From positions 1 through 34,160 of the forward strand of contig JAGWBS010000019.1 in assembly GCA_021295775.1 (NCBI GenBank): a DNA stretch of 34,160 nucleotides, written 5' to 3'. Source of the stretch: Pseudomonadota bacterium (GTDB lineage Bacteria; Myxococcota_A; UBA9160; SZUA-336). A program made the position numbers and the translations under genes. Positions 23,246 to 30,868 of this stretch are shown here, one piece after another; the first letter of the stretch is position 1, and each line of letters starts with the position of its first letter. A model generated the notes under the pieces. That model saw only the letters and a program-made list of their open reading frames with translations, was not told the origin of the DNA and made no database searches.

Positions 23246-24328
23246 GTGGGTTCCAGCTTCGGACATCTATTCCGCATCCACACCTGGGGCGAGTCGCACG
23301 GGGGGGGCGTCGGCGTGATCGTGGACGGCTGCCCGCCGCGCATCCCGCTCGAGCTCTCCGACATCCAGGTGGAACTGGACCGGCGCCGGCCCGGCCAGAG
23401 CCGGCTGACCTCCCCCCGGAACGAGGAGGACCGCGCCGAGATCCTCTCCGGCCTGTTCGAGGGCCTCACCCTGGGCACGCCGATCTCGATCCTGGTCCAC
23501 AACAAGGACGCGCGGCCCGCCGCGTACGAGCATCTCAGGGACGTCTACCGTCCCTCGCACGCCGACTACACCTACGAAGCCAAGTACGGCATCCGCAACT
23601 GGCAGGGCGGCGGCCGCGCCAGCGCCCGGGAGACGATCGGCCGGGTCGCGGGCGGCGCGGTGGCGCGCCAGGTGCTGCGCCGGCTGGGCTTCGGCGAGAT
23701 CGTCGGCTACGTCAGCCGCGTCCAGACCATCGAGGCCGGCTGCGAGCCGCTCGAAGTCACGCGCGAGCAGGTCGAGGCGCAGATCACCCGCTGCCCGGAC
23801 GCCGAGGCCTCCGAGCGAATGATCGAGCGGATCGAGCAGGCGCGCCACGAGGGCAACTCGCTGGGCGGGGTGGTGACCTGCGTCGCCCACGGCGTCCCGC
23901 CGGGCCTGGGCGAGCCGGTCTTCGACAAGCTCGAGGCCGAGCTGGCCAAGAGCCTGCTCTCCCTGCCGGCCTGCAAGGGCTTCGAGATCGGCTCCGGCTT
24001 CGCCGGCACGGAGCTGACCGGGATCGAGCACAACGACCCCTTCTACGCCGAAGACTCGCGGGTGCGCACGCGCAGCAACCGCTCCGGGGGAGTGCAGGGC
24101 GGCATCTCGAACGGCGAGCCGATCGTGCTGCGCGCCGCCTTCAAGCCCACCGCGACCATCCGCCAGCCGCAGCAGACCGTCAACCGCGAGCTGGAGGCCG
24201 TCACGCTCGAAGCGCAGGGCCGCCACGACCCCTGCGTGCTGCCCCGCGCCGTGTCGATGGTCGAAGCCATGGTCGCGCTGGTGCTCTGCGACCAGGCGTT
24301 GCGCCAGCGCGCCCAGACCGCTCCGTAG
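23246..24328 (+). CDS. aroC: Chorismate synthase
   Basis: A 360-residue enzyme that converts 5-enolpyruvylshikimate 3-phosphate to chorismate, using reduced FMN. The three family signatures are visible: [17 protein letters not shown] near the start (about residues 15-31), [20 protein letters not shown] (about 116-135) and [18 protein letters not shown] (about 276-293). The central FMN contacts are in QPQQTVN and [12 protein letters not shown]. Length is normal for the short form. The GTG start follows the TAGTAT box by 6 bases. No other aromatic-pathway gene is nearby. Confidence 0.97.
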   Translation: MGSSFGHLFRIHTWGESHGGGVGVIVDGCPPRIPLELSDIQVELDRRRPGQSRLTSPRNEEDRAEILSGLFEGLTLGTPISILVHNKDARPAAYEHLRDVYRPSHADYTYEAKYGIRNWQGGGRASARETIGRVAGGAVARQVLRRLGFGEIVGYVSRVQTIEAGCEPLEVTREQVEAQITRCPDAEASERMIERIEQARHEGNSLGGVVTCVAHGVPPGLGEPVFDKLEAELAKSLLSLPACKGFEIGSGFAGTELTGIEHNDPFYAEDSRVRTRSNRSGGVQGGISNGEPIVLRAAFKPTATIRQPQQTVNRELEAVTLEAQGRHDPCVLPRAVSMVEAMVALVLCDQALRQRAQTAP

Positions 24329-24370
24329 CGTCCCTGCGCGGCTGACGGCGACGGGCGGGGAGGGTATCGT

Positions 24371-24386
24371 GGGCGGAAATCCGCCC
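24371..24386 (+). promoter_or_regulatory. perfect hairpin in the amidohydrolase leader
   Basis: GGGCGG and CCGCCC around AAAT form a 16-base near-perfect palindrome. It is 1 base before the GGGAGG ribosome-binding site (24388-24393) and 1 base after TATCGT (24365-24370), a possible -10 box. It could be an operator at the start of transcription or an RNA hairpin affecting translation. Confidence 0.45.
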
Positions 24387-24401
24387 CGGGAGGCAATCGA
24401 A

Positions 24402-25556
24402 ATGTCCGCGACCGCCGCCTGTCCGACCGTCGATGCCGACGGCCACGTGCTCGAGCCCCGCGACGTCTGGCAGAAGTACCTGGAACCGAACCTGCGCGAG
24501 CGCGCGATCCGGATCGAGGACGACGACGAGGGCTTCGAGGTGCTGATGGTCGACGACGCCCCCCACCTGTCGCTGCGGGGCCGGCTGGGCGCGCTCGGCG
24601 GGATCGAGATGAGCTCCAAGGAGCTGATGACCCCGGGCATGCGCAGCTACGAGGACGGCTGCGTGCCCGGCGGCTACGACCCGGCCGCGAGGCTCTCGGT
24701 GATGGACGACGAGGGCATCGACATGGCCCTGCTCTATCCCACCCTGGGCATCGCCTGGGAGGGCCTGGTGCGCGACCCGCAGCTCGCGACCGCCTACAGC
24801 CGCGCCTACAACCGCTGGATCGTGGACTTCTGCAGCCACGACCGCCGGCGCCTGGTGCCGATCGCGCACATCTGCCTGAAGGACCCGGAGGGCGCGGTGC
24901 AGGAAGTCCTGCGGGCGCGCGAAGCCGGCTGCGCCGGCGTGTACCTGTCGCCCGATCCCGAGGCCCGCGGCGGCATGCAGTTGGACGACCCGCAGCTCGC
25001 GTGCTTCTGGGAAACCGTGCAGGACCTGGAGATGCCGATCGGCTTCCACGTGGTGGCGCGCAGCGGCGGCCTGCTCGGCCCCTGGCTCGACGGCGGCAAC
25101 CCCATCGGCCAGGAGATCTTCAGCTTCACCTTCCTGGCGCTGGACGTGATGGCGGCCTTCACCTCGATGATGACGCGCGGGCTGTTCGAAACCTATCCGC
25201 GGCTGCGCTGCGCGGTCCTGGAAGCCGGTTCCAACTGGATCACCGCCTGGCTCGACCGCCTCGACCACAAGTTCGAGGTCATGCAGCCCTTCTCCGACTC
25301 GCCGCTCAAGATGCTCCCGTCGGACTACTTCAAGCGTCAGTGCCTGATCTCCGCCGAGCCCGACGAGTCGATCACCGCCGCGGTGGTCGAGCACCTGGGA
25401 CCCGAGTACGTGATCTGGGCGTCCGACTACCCGCACCTGGACGCGACCTTCAACGTGGTCGGCGAGATCCGCGAGCGCATCTCCGGGCTGCCGGAGGACT
25501 GGCAGCGCAAGGTGCTGGGCGAAAACGCCCTGCGTTTCTACGGCCTGACGGCCTGA
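24402..25556 (+). CDS. Amidohydrolase-2 family TIM-barrel metal-dependent hydrolase
   Basis: A 384-residue member of the ACMSD-like amidohydrolase-2 family, which hydrolyses or decarboxylates small organic acids at a metal centre. The N-terminal metal motif is VDADGHVLEP (residues 10-19). A conserved His follows in the IGFHVVARSGG strand (about 209-219), and the late catalytic Asp is in VIWASDYPHLDATF (about 339-352). The family's AYNRWIVDFCSHDRRRLVPI is also present. ATG 24402 has GGGAGG 8 bases upstream, while an in-frame GTG at 24369 overlaps the possible -10 box. The substrate is unknown. It is convergent with the DUF4079 gene. Confidence 0.88.
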   Translation: MSATAACPTVDADGHVLEPRDVWQKYLEPNLRERAIRIEDDDEGFEVLMVDDAPHLSLRGRLGALGGIEMSSKELMTPGMRSYEDGCVPGGYDPAARLSVMDDEGIDMALLYPTLGIAWEGLVRDPQLATAYSRAYNRWIVDFCSHDRRRLVPIAHICLKDPEGAVQEVLRAREAGCAGVYLSPDPEARGGMQLDDPQLACFWETVQDLEMPIGFHVVARSGGLLGPWLDGGNPIGQEIFSFTFLALDVMAAFTSMMTRGLFETYPRLRCAVLEAGSNWITAWLDRLDHKFEVMQPFSDSPLKMLPSDYFKRQCLISAEPDESITAAVVEHLGPEYVIWASDYPHLDATFNVVGEIRERISGLPEDWQRKVLGENALRFYGLTA

Positions 25557-25605
25557 GCGGAGCCCAAGCGAGGGCGTTCCGGCGCCCGGCGGCGCGCTCC
25601 AGGGG

Positions 25606-26010
25606 TCAGGGCAGGATCGCGAAGCCGGCGACCGCGGCCGCAAGGCCCAGCAGCAGGCCGGCAGCGCCCAGGGCGGCGTGGGCGTGGCGGTTCACGGCGC
25701 GGCCGCGCTCCAGGCGCAGGCCCAGCGCGCCAGCCGTCAGCCAGCACGCCAGGGCCGGCAGCGCCAGCGCGAAATGGAACGACTCCAGCGCCGGATCCGG
25801 GCGCAGCCAGAGCATCGAGGACAGCCCGCCGGCGAAGCCGGGCACCGCCAGCCCCACGAACCAGCGCGCCAGCCGGCGGTGCCGGCGAGAGTCGGCGCGC
25901 GTCCCCAGCAGGCGCGCGCGGCGAACCCTCAGACCGTCCCGCAGGACCTGAACTCCCAGGCCGAGCAGCACGAGCATGAACAGCGGATGCGCGTAGGCCA
26001 GCCAGCGCAC
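25606..26010 (-). CDS. DUF4079-family membrane protein
   Basis: A 134-residue membrane protein with four predicted helices, at about residues 6-22, 48-65, 75-97 and 109-132. AYAHPLFMLVLLGLGVQVLR, TRADSRRHRRLARWFVGLAV and SFHFALALPAL are the pattern I associate with DUF4079. Conserved His residues in or near the helices could bind heme, but this is not shown. GTG 26010 lies 7 bases after a TAGCTT box and has no Shine-Dalgarno. It follows the CinA-like gene on the same strand after 81 bases. Function unknown. Confidence 0.75.
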   Translation of the reverse strand: MRWLAYAHPLFMLVLLGLGVQVLRDGLRVRRARLLGTRADSRRHRRLARWFVGLAVPGFAGGLSSMLWLRPDPALESFHFALALPALACWLTAGALGLRLERGRAVNRHAHAALGAAGLLLGLAAAVAGFAILP

Positions 26011-26017
26011 CGCGCCG

Positions 26018-26023
26018 AAGCTA
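26018..26023 (-). promoter_or_regulatory. -10 box of the DUF4079 gene
   Basis: TAGCTT on the minus strand ends 7 bases before GTG 26010, predicting a leaderless message. No -35 element is evident. Confidence 0.4.
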
Positions 26024-26091
26024 CCGGCGCGCGCGGCGGCCGGCCAGGGCCGGAAACGTCGCCGCCGCCGCGGGGCGCCGGACCGCGGGGC

Positions 26092-26832
26092 TCAGTTCTC
26101 GACCCGCAGCACGTTGGACTGCAGGCGTCCGACCAGCGAATCGACCGCGCGCAGCATGTAGAACTCGTCGCGCGACTCCAGCGTCAGCATCGTCAGGTAG
26201 TCGCTCTCGCTGGTGCGCGCGGTGGTGCGCGGGTAGCTGCCCAGCAGCAACTCGGGAAACTCGTCCAGCAGGGCGTGAAGGTCCTCGGCCACGTCGCTCT
26301 CGATGCAGCACAGGTAGACGCGGCGCAGATAGACCGGGTCGCCGGTGAAGCGGGTCCGCACCGACTCGAACTTGGCCTGCAGCAGCCGGGGGATGCCGGG
26401 GAAGATGTAGACGTTGTCGACGTAGACCAGCGGGAACCACAGGTCGCGCGAATGGATCAGCCGGGCGCCCTGGGGCAGCAGGCACATCTTGAGCTGGCTG
26501 GCGTTGGGCTCGCCGTCCTTGAGCGCTTCGCGCAGCCGCCGCTCCATTTCGGCGTGCGTCTCGAGCGGGACGTGGAACGCCTGGGCGATGGCCTCCATGG
26601 TGACGTCGTCGTGGGTCGGCCCGACGCCGCCGGTGGTCAGCACGTGGTCGAAGCGCTCCGAGAAGGCCCGAACCTCGCCGGCGATCAGGTCCACCTCGTC
26701 CGGGATCATGTGCACCGCGCCCACGTCGACGCCCTGGCCGCGGAGCTCATCCAGCAGATAGGGAGTGTTCTCGTCCCGGATTTTTCCGGTGAGAATCTCG
26801 TTGCCGATGATCAGGATGCCCGCCGTCGACAT
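26092..26832 (-). CDS. CinA-like molybdopterin-binding-domain protein without amidase domain
   Basis: A 246-residue MoaB/MogA-fold protein corresponding to the N-terminal part of CinA. STAGILIIGNEILTGKIRDE opens the fold, and the binding loop is VLTTGGVGPTHDDVTMEAIA (about 73-92). FPGIPRLLQAKFESV (about 142-156) and SYPRTTARTSESDYLTM complete the CinA N-terminal pattern. The C-terminal nicotinamide-nucleotide amidase domain of full CinA is absent. In such proteins the MoaB-like domain is an ADP-ribose pyrophosphatase or a regulatory binding domain. ATG 26832 is fixed by a very good leaderless promoter (TTGAAG, 17 bases, TAGGAT). It is divergent from the ferredoxin gene. Confidence 0.88.
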   Translation of the reverse strand: MSTAGILIIGNEILTGKIRDENTPYLLDELRGQGVDVGAVHMIPDEVDLIAGEVRAFSERFDHVLTTGGVGPTHDDVTMEAIAQAFHVPLETHAEMERRLREALKDGEPNASQLKMCLLPQGARLIHSRDLWFPLVYVDNVYIFPGIPRLLQAKFESVRTRFTGDPVYLRRVYLCCIESDVAEDLHALLDEFPELLLGSYPRTTARTSESDYLTMLTLESRDEFYMLRAVDSLVGRLQSNVLRVEN

Positions 26833-26839
26833 CCGAGCC

Positions 26840-26892
26840 ATCCTAAGCGGGCCACCGGGGCGCTTCAAGCACCCGCAGGGATGCACTACCCT
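26840..26892. promoter_or_regulatory. Divergent leaderless promoters sharing one -35 region
   Basis: Minus strand: TTGAAG (26868-26863), 17 bases, TAGGAT (26845-26840), then ATG after 7 bases. Plus strand: TTCAAG (26864-26869), 17 bases, TACCCT (26887-26892), then ATG after 6 bases. The two -35 hexamers lie on the same 7 base pairs, so the promoters should exclude each other or be balanced by one polymerase choice. Confidence 0.65.
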
Positions 26893-26898
26893 GCCGCG

Positions 26899-27192
26899 AT
26901 GCCGGTGGTGCGCTTTCCGTCGCGGGGTCTCGAGATCGAGGTTCCGCCGGGAACTCCGCTGATCGAAGCCATCCGCGGCGCCGGAGTGCCGGTCGCCAGC
27001 TCCTGCGGGGACGAGCTGCTCTGCGCCAAGTGCGGCGTGAGGATCCTGGCCGGGAGCGTCCCGCGGGAGAAGCCGGTCGAGCGGCGGGCCAAGCGGCGCA
27101 ACCGCGTGCCCGACGAGCTGCGCCTGAGCTGCGCGCTGCGGGTCCGCTCCGACCTCAGCGTCGGCGCGGACTACTGGCCGTCGGGCGCATGA
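26899..27192 (+). CDS. 2Fe-2S ferredoxin
   Basis: A 97-residue electron carrier of the adrenodoxin/plant-type fold. The cluster ligands are ASSCGDELLCAKCGVRI (about residues 33-49; spacing 5 and 2, the adrenodoxin-like pattern) with the fourth Cys in LRLSCALRV about 34 residues later. LIEAIRGAGVPVAS is the usual helix before the cluster loop. A Lys/Arg-rich insert (EKPVERRAKRRNR) precedes the last Cys. ATG 26899 lies 6 bases after TACCCT. The stop overlaps the chelatase start (ATGA), so the two are translated together, perhaps to supply electrons to a tetrapyrrole pathway. Confidence 0.9.
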   Translation: MPVVRFPSRGLEIEVPPGTPLIEAIRGAGVPVASSCGDELLCAKCGVRILAGSVPREKPVERRAKRRNRVPDELRLSCALRVRSDLSVGADYWPSGA

Positions 27193-27554
27193 GCCGCGGG
27201 CTGCTGATCGTCGACCACGGCAGCCGCCGGCCGGAAGCGCACGGCCACCTGGAGTGGATCGCCGGGCAGGTGGGCGCCCGCCGGCCGGACCTGCGCGTCT
27301 ACGTCGCGCACCTGGAACTGGTCGAGCCCTCGATCGAGGCGGCTGTCGAGCGCTGCGCCGCCGACGGGGTGAACGAGCTGATCGTCCACCCGCTTTTTCT
27401 CGCACCCGGCCGCCACCTGCAGGAGGACCTGCCGCAGCGGATCGCGCGGGCGGCGGAGCGCTTTCCCGGGCTGAACGCCCGCATCGCTCCCTGGCTGGGC
27501 AGCCGGCCCGGCATCGCGGACTTGATTCTGGAGACCCTGCCGCCGACGGACTGA
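27189..27554 (+). CDS. CbiX/SirB-type sirohydrochlorin chelatase (short)
   Basis: A 121-residue single-domain chelatase of the CbiX-small/SirB type, which inserts iron or cobalt into sirohydrochlorin. GLLIVDHGSRRPEA (residues 4-17) carries the first active-site His, and ELIVHPLFLAPGRHLQEDLP (about 63-82) carries the other metal-binding His residues. It is half the size of two-domain chelatases and would act as a dimer. The start overlaps the ferredoxin stop (ATGA). No other siroheme or cobalamin genes are in the window, so the metal is not determined. Confidence 0.88.
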   Translation: MSRGLLIVDHGSRRPEAHGHLEWIAGQVGARRPDLRVYVAHLELVEPSIEAAVERCAADGVNELIVHPLFLAPGRHLQEDLPQRIARAAERFPGLNARIAPWLGSRPGIADLILETLPPTD

Positions 27555-27651
27555 GCTCGGTTTCCCGGGGCGAGCGCACAGGATCGCCTTACCGCCGCGG
27601 GTTGAAACGCCCGCAGCGCGGCGGCCAGACCGACTCTCGGGCCGACATCCC

Positions 27652-27658
27652 ATAGAAT
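27652..27658. repeat. flanking direct repeat, left copy (ATAGAAT)
   Basis: Seven bases immediately outside the left inverted end, identical to 29055-29061. With the adjoining TCCC the identity extends to 11 bases (27648-27658 and 29051-29061). Confidence 0.65.
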
Positions 27659-27682
27659 GGGACTTATATACTTTACTGGCCG
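27659..27682 (+). repeat. left inverted end of the TnpB element
   Basis: Twenty-four bases starting GGGACTTATATA, matching the reverse complement of 29031-29054 at 19 positions, with both ends being GGGA and GGCCG. Confidence 0.65.
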
Positions 27683-27697
27683 GACTCCCGAGGAGTC
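27683..27697 (-). repeat. perfect hairpin at the tnpB stop codon
   Basis: GACTCC and GGAGTC form a 6-base stem around CGA, overlapping the tnpB stop (27696-27698). In IS605-family elements the right end and 3' part of tnpB encode the omega RNA, and this hairpin is where its structured 3' portion would lie. The guide would then read into the flank below 27659. Confidence 0.5.
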
Positions 27698-28997
27698 AGG
27701 CCACTTCGGTATACGGTTCCGGGTCGACCGGCCGCGCCGGACCGGGCCCCGAAGGGCTCGATCCGGTCGTCTTCCGCCGGTTAGTCTCGAACGTTCCGCC
27801 GACCTCACCGGGGACAGTCCCTCCCGGTGGAGAGGACAGACCTCTCCGCAGAACGTTGACCGCGGCGTTCACGTCGCGGTCCAGCACCAACCCACACCCG
27901 TCGGGACCGTCGCACCGGTGGACACGGACGGAGAGCTTCTTGAGCACTCTCCGTCCGCAGCCCGAGCAGTCCTGACTGGTGTGGTGCGGGGGAACGAGAT
28001 CCAGCCGACGACCGGCTCTTTCGGCCTTGTCGTCGAGCATCCGGACCAACGTCCCCCATCCTTGATCGTGAATCGACCGGTTCAGCCCGGCCTTGGCCCC
28101 GACGTTTGAGCCGGGCTTGGCGACCGTCCCTTTGGCGGAACGGGTCAGGTTCAGGATCTGCAGATCCTCGGCGACAATCTGATCGTGTTCGTCGACGATC
28201 TCCCGGGACCGTTCGTGCAGATAGCCCCGGTTCCGCTCCTTTTCGGTCTGCCAGGCCCGGGCCAGTTGATCGCAGATCTTCTGCCGACCGTTCGAGCCAC
28301 GCTTGGCGCGGCTCAGCTTCCGCTGGACCCGCTTGATCCGCTTCCTTTCCGGGTTCCGTCCGGGCACCTTGGTTCCGTCGGACAGAGCAACGAGGTTCAG
28401 GACCCCCAGGTCGATGCCTACGGGCGAGACCGCGTCTTCTGCCCGGATCGGTTCGGGAACGTCGATCCGGTAGACGAGCTGCACCTCGGTCCGCTTGGCG
28501 GTCCGCACGATCCGCAGCACCTTGAGGTCTTCGATCGGCGGCAGTTCCCGGTTCGGCTTGAACGAGACGCTCGGAAGGCCCTTGATGCGGATCCGGACCT
28601 TGCCGTTTTGCCCGAACTTCAGCATCGGTCCGGGAGCGTCGTCGACCTCGAAGCTCCGGTAACGGCGCTTCGCCCTGAACCGCGGGAACCCCGGAGTTTG
28701 ACCGTTCTTGACCCGGGAGAAAAACCCTTGGAACGCCTTGTTCAGGCGGTTCAGGGGAGATCGGAGTACTCGCAGGTCGACTTCTGCCAGCTCGGGGAAT
28801 TCTTTCCGGAGGTCCGTGATCTGCTTGCACTGGTCGAAGTACCGGACCGACAGGCGTTTTCGCTTGTGCGCCCCGATCCGCTCCTCGAGCCCGGCGTTGT
28901 ACAGGTCGGTCAACACCCCGAGGATCTTGCCGAGCCGTTTGTGGCCCGTGGCGGTCAGCCGGGCCTTGAACTTGAACGTCCGGTGGGACTGGGACAC
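27696..28997 (-). CDS. tnpB: TnpB RNA-guided nuclease, IS605/IS1341 type
   Basis: A 433-residue intact TnpB, related to Cas12. It would cut DNA under guidance of an RNA made from the element's own end. The RuvC residues are D196 in VGIDLGVLNLVAL, E277 in IVAEDLQIL and D375 in VLDRDVNAAVNVL. The zinc finger has C344 and C347 (CSGCG), then C362 and C368. The N-terminal helical region holds KLRPL-like PLNRLNKAFQGFFSRVK. No key residue is missing and no frameshift is seen. The start is GTG 28997, 34 bases inside the right inverted end; an overlapping ATG is in another frame. GC content is lower than in the neighbours. Confidence 0.93.
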   Translation of the reverse strand: MSQSHRTFKFKARLTATGHKRLGKILGVLTDLYNAGLEERIGAHKRKRLSVRYFDQCKQITDLRKEFPELAEVDLRVLRSPLNRLNKAFQGFFSRVKNGQTPGFPRFRAKRRYRSFEVDDAPGPMLKFGQNGKVRIRIKGLPSVSFKPNRELPPIEDLKVLRIVRTAKRTEVQLVYRIDVPEPIRAEDAVSPVGIDLGVLNLVALSDGTKVPGRNPERKRIKRVQRKLSRAKRGSNGRQKICDQLARAWQTEKERNRGYLHERSREIVDEHDQIVAEDLQILNLTRSAKGTVAKPGSNVGAKAGLNRSIHDQGWGTLVRMLDDKAERAGRRLDLVPPHHTSQDCSGCGRRVLKKLSVRVHRCDGPDGCGLVLDRDVNAAVNVLRRGLSSPPGGTVPGEVGGTFETNRRKTTGSSPSGPGPARPVDPEPYTEVA

Positions 28998-29030
28998 ATC
29001 GATAAGATAGCGAAAACGAAATCCGAGGGA

Positions 29031-29054
29031 CGGCCCGTCAAATATGTAATTCCC
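29031..29054 (-). repeat. right inverted end of the TnpB element
   Basis: Reverse complement begins GGGAATTACATA and pairs with 27659-27682 at 19 of 24 positions. Confidence 0.65.
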
Positions 29055-29061
29055 ATAGAAT
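29055..29061. repeat. flanking direct repeat, right copy (ATAGAAT)
   Basis: Copy of 27652-27658. It contains TAGAAT (29056-29061), a consensus-like -10 box 37 bases before the antiporter start. Confidence 0.65.
29056..29061 (+). promoter_or_regulatory. -10-like box upstream of the antiporter
   Basis: TAGAAT, five of six matches to consensus, lies within the duplicated target of the TnpB element. Whether it still has a -35 partner is doubtful: the sequence 17 bases upstream is now element DNA with no TTGACA-like hexamer. Confidence 0.4.
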
Positions 29062-29098
29062 CGCCCCTCTTCTGATCCTCTCTGCCACCGGCGTCCCG

Positions 29099-30754
29099 AT
29101 GGTCATCCACTCCCTGCTCGACATAGGACTGCTCATCCTCGTGGCCAAGCTGGCGGAGGGGATCCTGCGCCGCGTCGGCCTGGGCTCGATCGTGGCCTAC
29201 ACCCTGGCCGGCGCCCTGCTGGGACCAGTCCTGGGAATCGTCGAGCCGACCAGCGACATCCAGATCTTCCTGAGCGTCGGCGTCTTCCTGTTCTTCTTCC
29301 TGATCGGCCTCGACGAAATCGACCTGCCGGGCTTCGTGGCGACGATCCGCGGGCGGTTCTTCGTAGCCGCGGCGCTCTCGGTGCTGATCTCGATCCTGGC
29401 GTCGCTCCTGGTCACGTCCGACCTGTTCGGGCTGGATTTCGCCCTGGGCCTGGACTTCGGCAAGGCCCTCGCCCTCGCCGGCATCCTGTCCCTGTCGAGC
29501 CTGGGCGTGGTGGCCAAGGTCCTGGCCGACCAGGACCTGCTCAAGGAGCAGACGGGGCTGCGGCTGTTCACCGCCGTGATCATCGCGGAGGTGATCGCCC
29601 TGCTGCTGGTGGGCGTGACCCTCGGAGAGCACGACCACGAGCTCAGCGTGCGCGGCGTCCTGCTCCTGCTGGGGCAGATCGCGGGCTTCGTGGCGGCGGT
29701 GTGGCTGCTGTCGGCGAGGGTGCTGCCCGGGGTCATCGACTTCCTGCAGCGCCTGCTGCACGCATCCGAGCTCTCGTTCGGGCTGTTGATCGGCGGACTC
29801 TTCCTGGTGGTGGTCGGCGCCGAGGAGATCGGACTGCACGGCTCCCTGGGGGCGCTGCTTTTCGGGGCCTCTCTGTCGGGGCTGCCCCACCGGATGCGCC
29901 AGGACATCATGCCCGGGATGCGGAGCATGGCGGAGGGCCTGTTTGTTCCGCTCTTCTTCGCTTCGGCCGGCCTGTACCTGAATGCCTCGTTCACGGCCCT
30001 GCCGCTGGACACCATCGCCGCGCTGATCCTCATCCCCCTGCTGGGCAAGATCGCCGGGGCCTTCGTCGGCACCTACGCGGCGCGGCTGGACACGCCGTTC
30101 GTGCTGGCCACGGGGTTGATGGCAAAGGGCGTGGCCGAGATCGCGTTGCTGCTCGTCATGCTCGAAACCGGCGTGATCGGTCAGGACGTGTTCTCGCTGC
30201 TGGTCTTCGTCATGTTCGGGTACATCCTGCTCACGCCTCCGGCGATCGGCCTGGCGATCCGGCGATCCGGGGCGTCCGAATCCTCGGCGCGCTCCTCGAC
30301 CGTGCCGCCCTCCTTTGCCCGCCACGCGCTGGAGGGGGTGCGGGTGAGTTCCCTGCTGGACCGGACGCGCAGCTATCCCGGTCCCGAGCTGTCGGTCCGG
30401 AGTTTCATGGCCGACTGGCAGGTGCCCAACCACCAGGACTACGTGGTCCTGGACGACGGCGCTCCCGCGGGGGTCGTGTCGCTGAGCCGGCTGCGCTTCC
30501 TGCGCAAGAGCGCCTGGCCGGAAACGCCTCTGGGCGAAGTGCTGCGCGGGAACGTGCCGAGCGCCCATCCCGACGAGCTGATCGACGACGTGATGCAGCG
30601 GATGGCGGCCCACTCGCTGACCGTCATCCCGGTGCTGGAGCGGGACTCCGGGCAGTTCCTGGGCACGGTCGCCAGCCCCGACGTGCTGGACATGGTGGCG
30701 CTGATGAAGGAGGTCCAGGACGAGGTGCAGCAGCGCGAGGCCAAGCGAGTCTGA
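29099..30754 (+). CDS. CPA2-family cation:proton antiporter with C-terminal CBS pair
   Basis: A 551-residue inner-membrane antiporter (KefB/NapA-like) exchanging Na+ or K+ for H+. Residues 1-385 hold about 12 or 13 hydrophobic helices. Family landmarks are [60 protein letters not shown] and [15 protein letters not shown]. Residues about 410-540 form two CBS modules ([20 protein letters not shown] and [20 protein letters not shown]), which commonly bind adenine nucleotides and could regulate transport, in place of the TrkA-N domain of KefB. No Shine-Dalgarno precedes the ATG. The TnpB element ends 37 bases upstream. Confidence 0.9.
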   Translation: MVIHSLLDIGLLILVAKLAEGILRRVGLGSIVAYTLAGALLGPVLGIVEPTSDIQIFLSVGVFLFFFLIGLDEIDLPGFVATIRGRFFVAAALSVLISILASLLVTSDLFGLDFALGLDFGKALALAGILSLSSLGVVAKVLADQDLLKEQTGLRLFTAVIIAEVIALLLVGVTLGEHDHELSVRGVLLLLGQIAGFVAAVWLLSARVLPGVIDFLQRLLHASELSFGLLIGGLFLVVVGAEEIGLHGSLGALLFGASLSGLPHRMRQDIMPGMRSMAEGLFVPLFFASAGLYLNASFTALPLDTIAALILIPLLGKIAGAFVGTYAARLDTPFVLATGLMAKGVAEIALLLVMLETGVIGQDVFSLLVFVMFGYILLTPPAIGLAIRRSGASESSARSSTVPPSFARHALEGVRVSSLLDRTRSYPGPELSVRSFMADWQVPNHQDYVVLDDGAPAGVVSLSRLRFLRKSAWPETPLGEVLRGNVPSAHPDELIDDVMQRMAAHSLTVIPVLERDSGQFLGTVASPDVLDMVALMKEVQDEVQQREAKRV

Positions 30755-30868
30755 TCCGGCAGGGGGAAAGCCGAACCGACTTCCCCTTCCCGGGGCCAGC
30801 GTGCGCCAAGCTCGCAAGCCGACCGCGGCGCGAGCCAGCCCGAGACGCGGTCGCGACAGCGCTCGGGC

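Larger units (their letters stand above)
27652..29061 (-). mobile_element. TnpB-only insertion element with inverted ends and flanking direct repeat
   Basis: A 1.4-kb insertion carrying one intact tnpB and no transposase I can see. Its ends at 27659 and 29054 are related as imperfect inverted repeats (19 of 24 positions). Both ends are followed by ATAGAAT, as a target duplication would be. The ends are AT-rich in a GC-rich chromosome. IS200/IS605 elements normally have neither inverted ends nor target duplications, so the boundary model may be wrong, or the element may be moved by another transposase. Confidence 0.75.

Noticed and set aside
25678..26898. Upstream extension of the ferredoxin
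   Set aside because: It is antisense to the DUF4079 and CinA-like genes and has no recognisable domain. The ferredoxin starts at 26899.
26833..27579. N-terminal extension of the CinA-like protein
   Set aside because: The extension is antisense to the ferredoxin and chelatase genes, and the promoter at 26840-26868 lies inside it.
27683..27697. Terminator for the chelatase operon
   Set aside because: The hairpin lies inside the TnpB element at the tnpB stop and has no T-tract on the plus strand.
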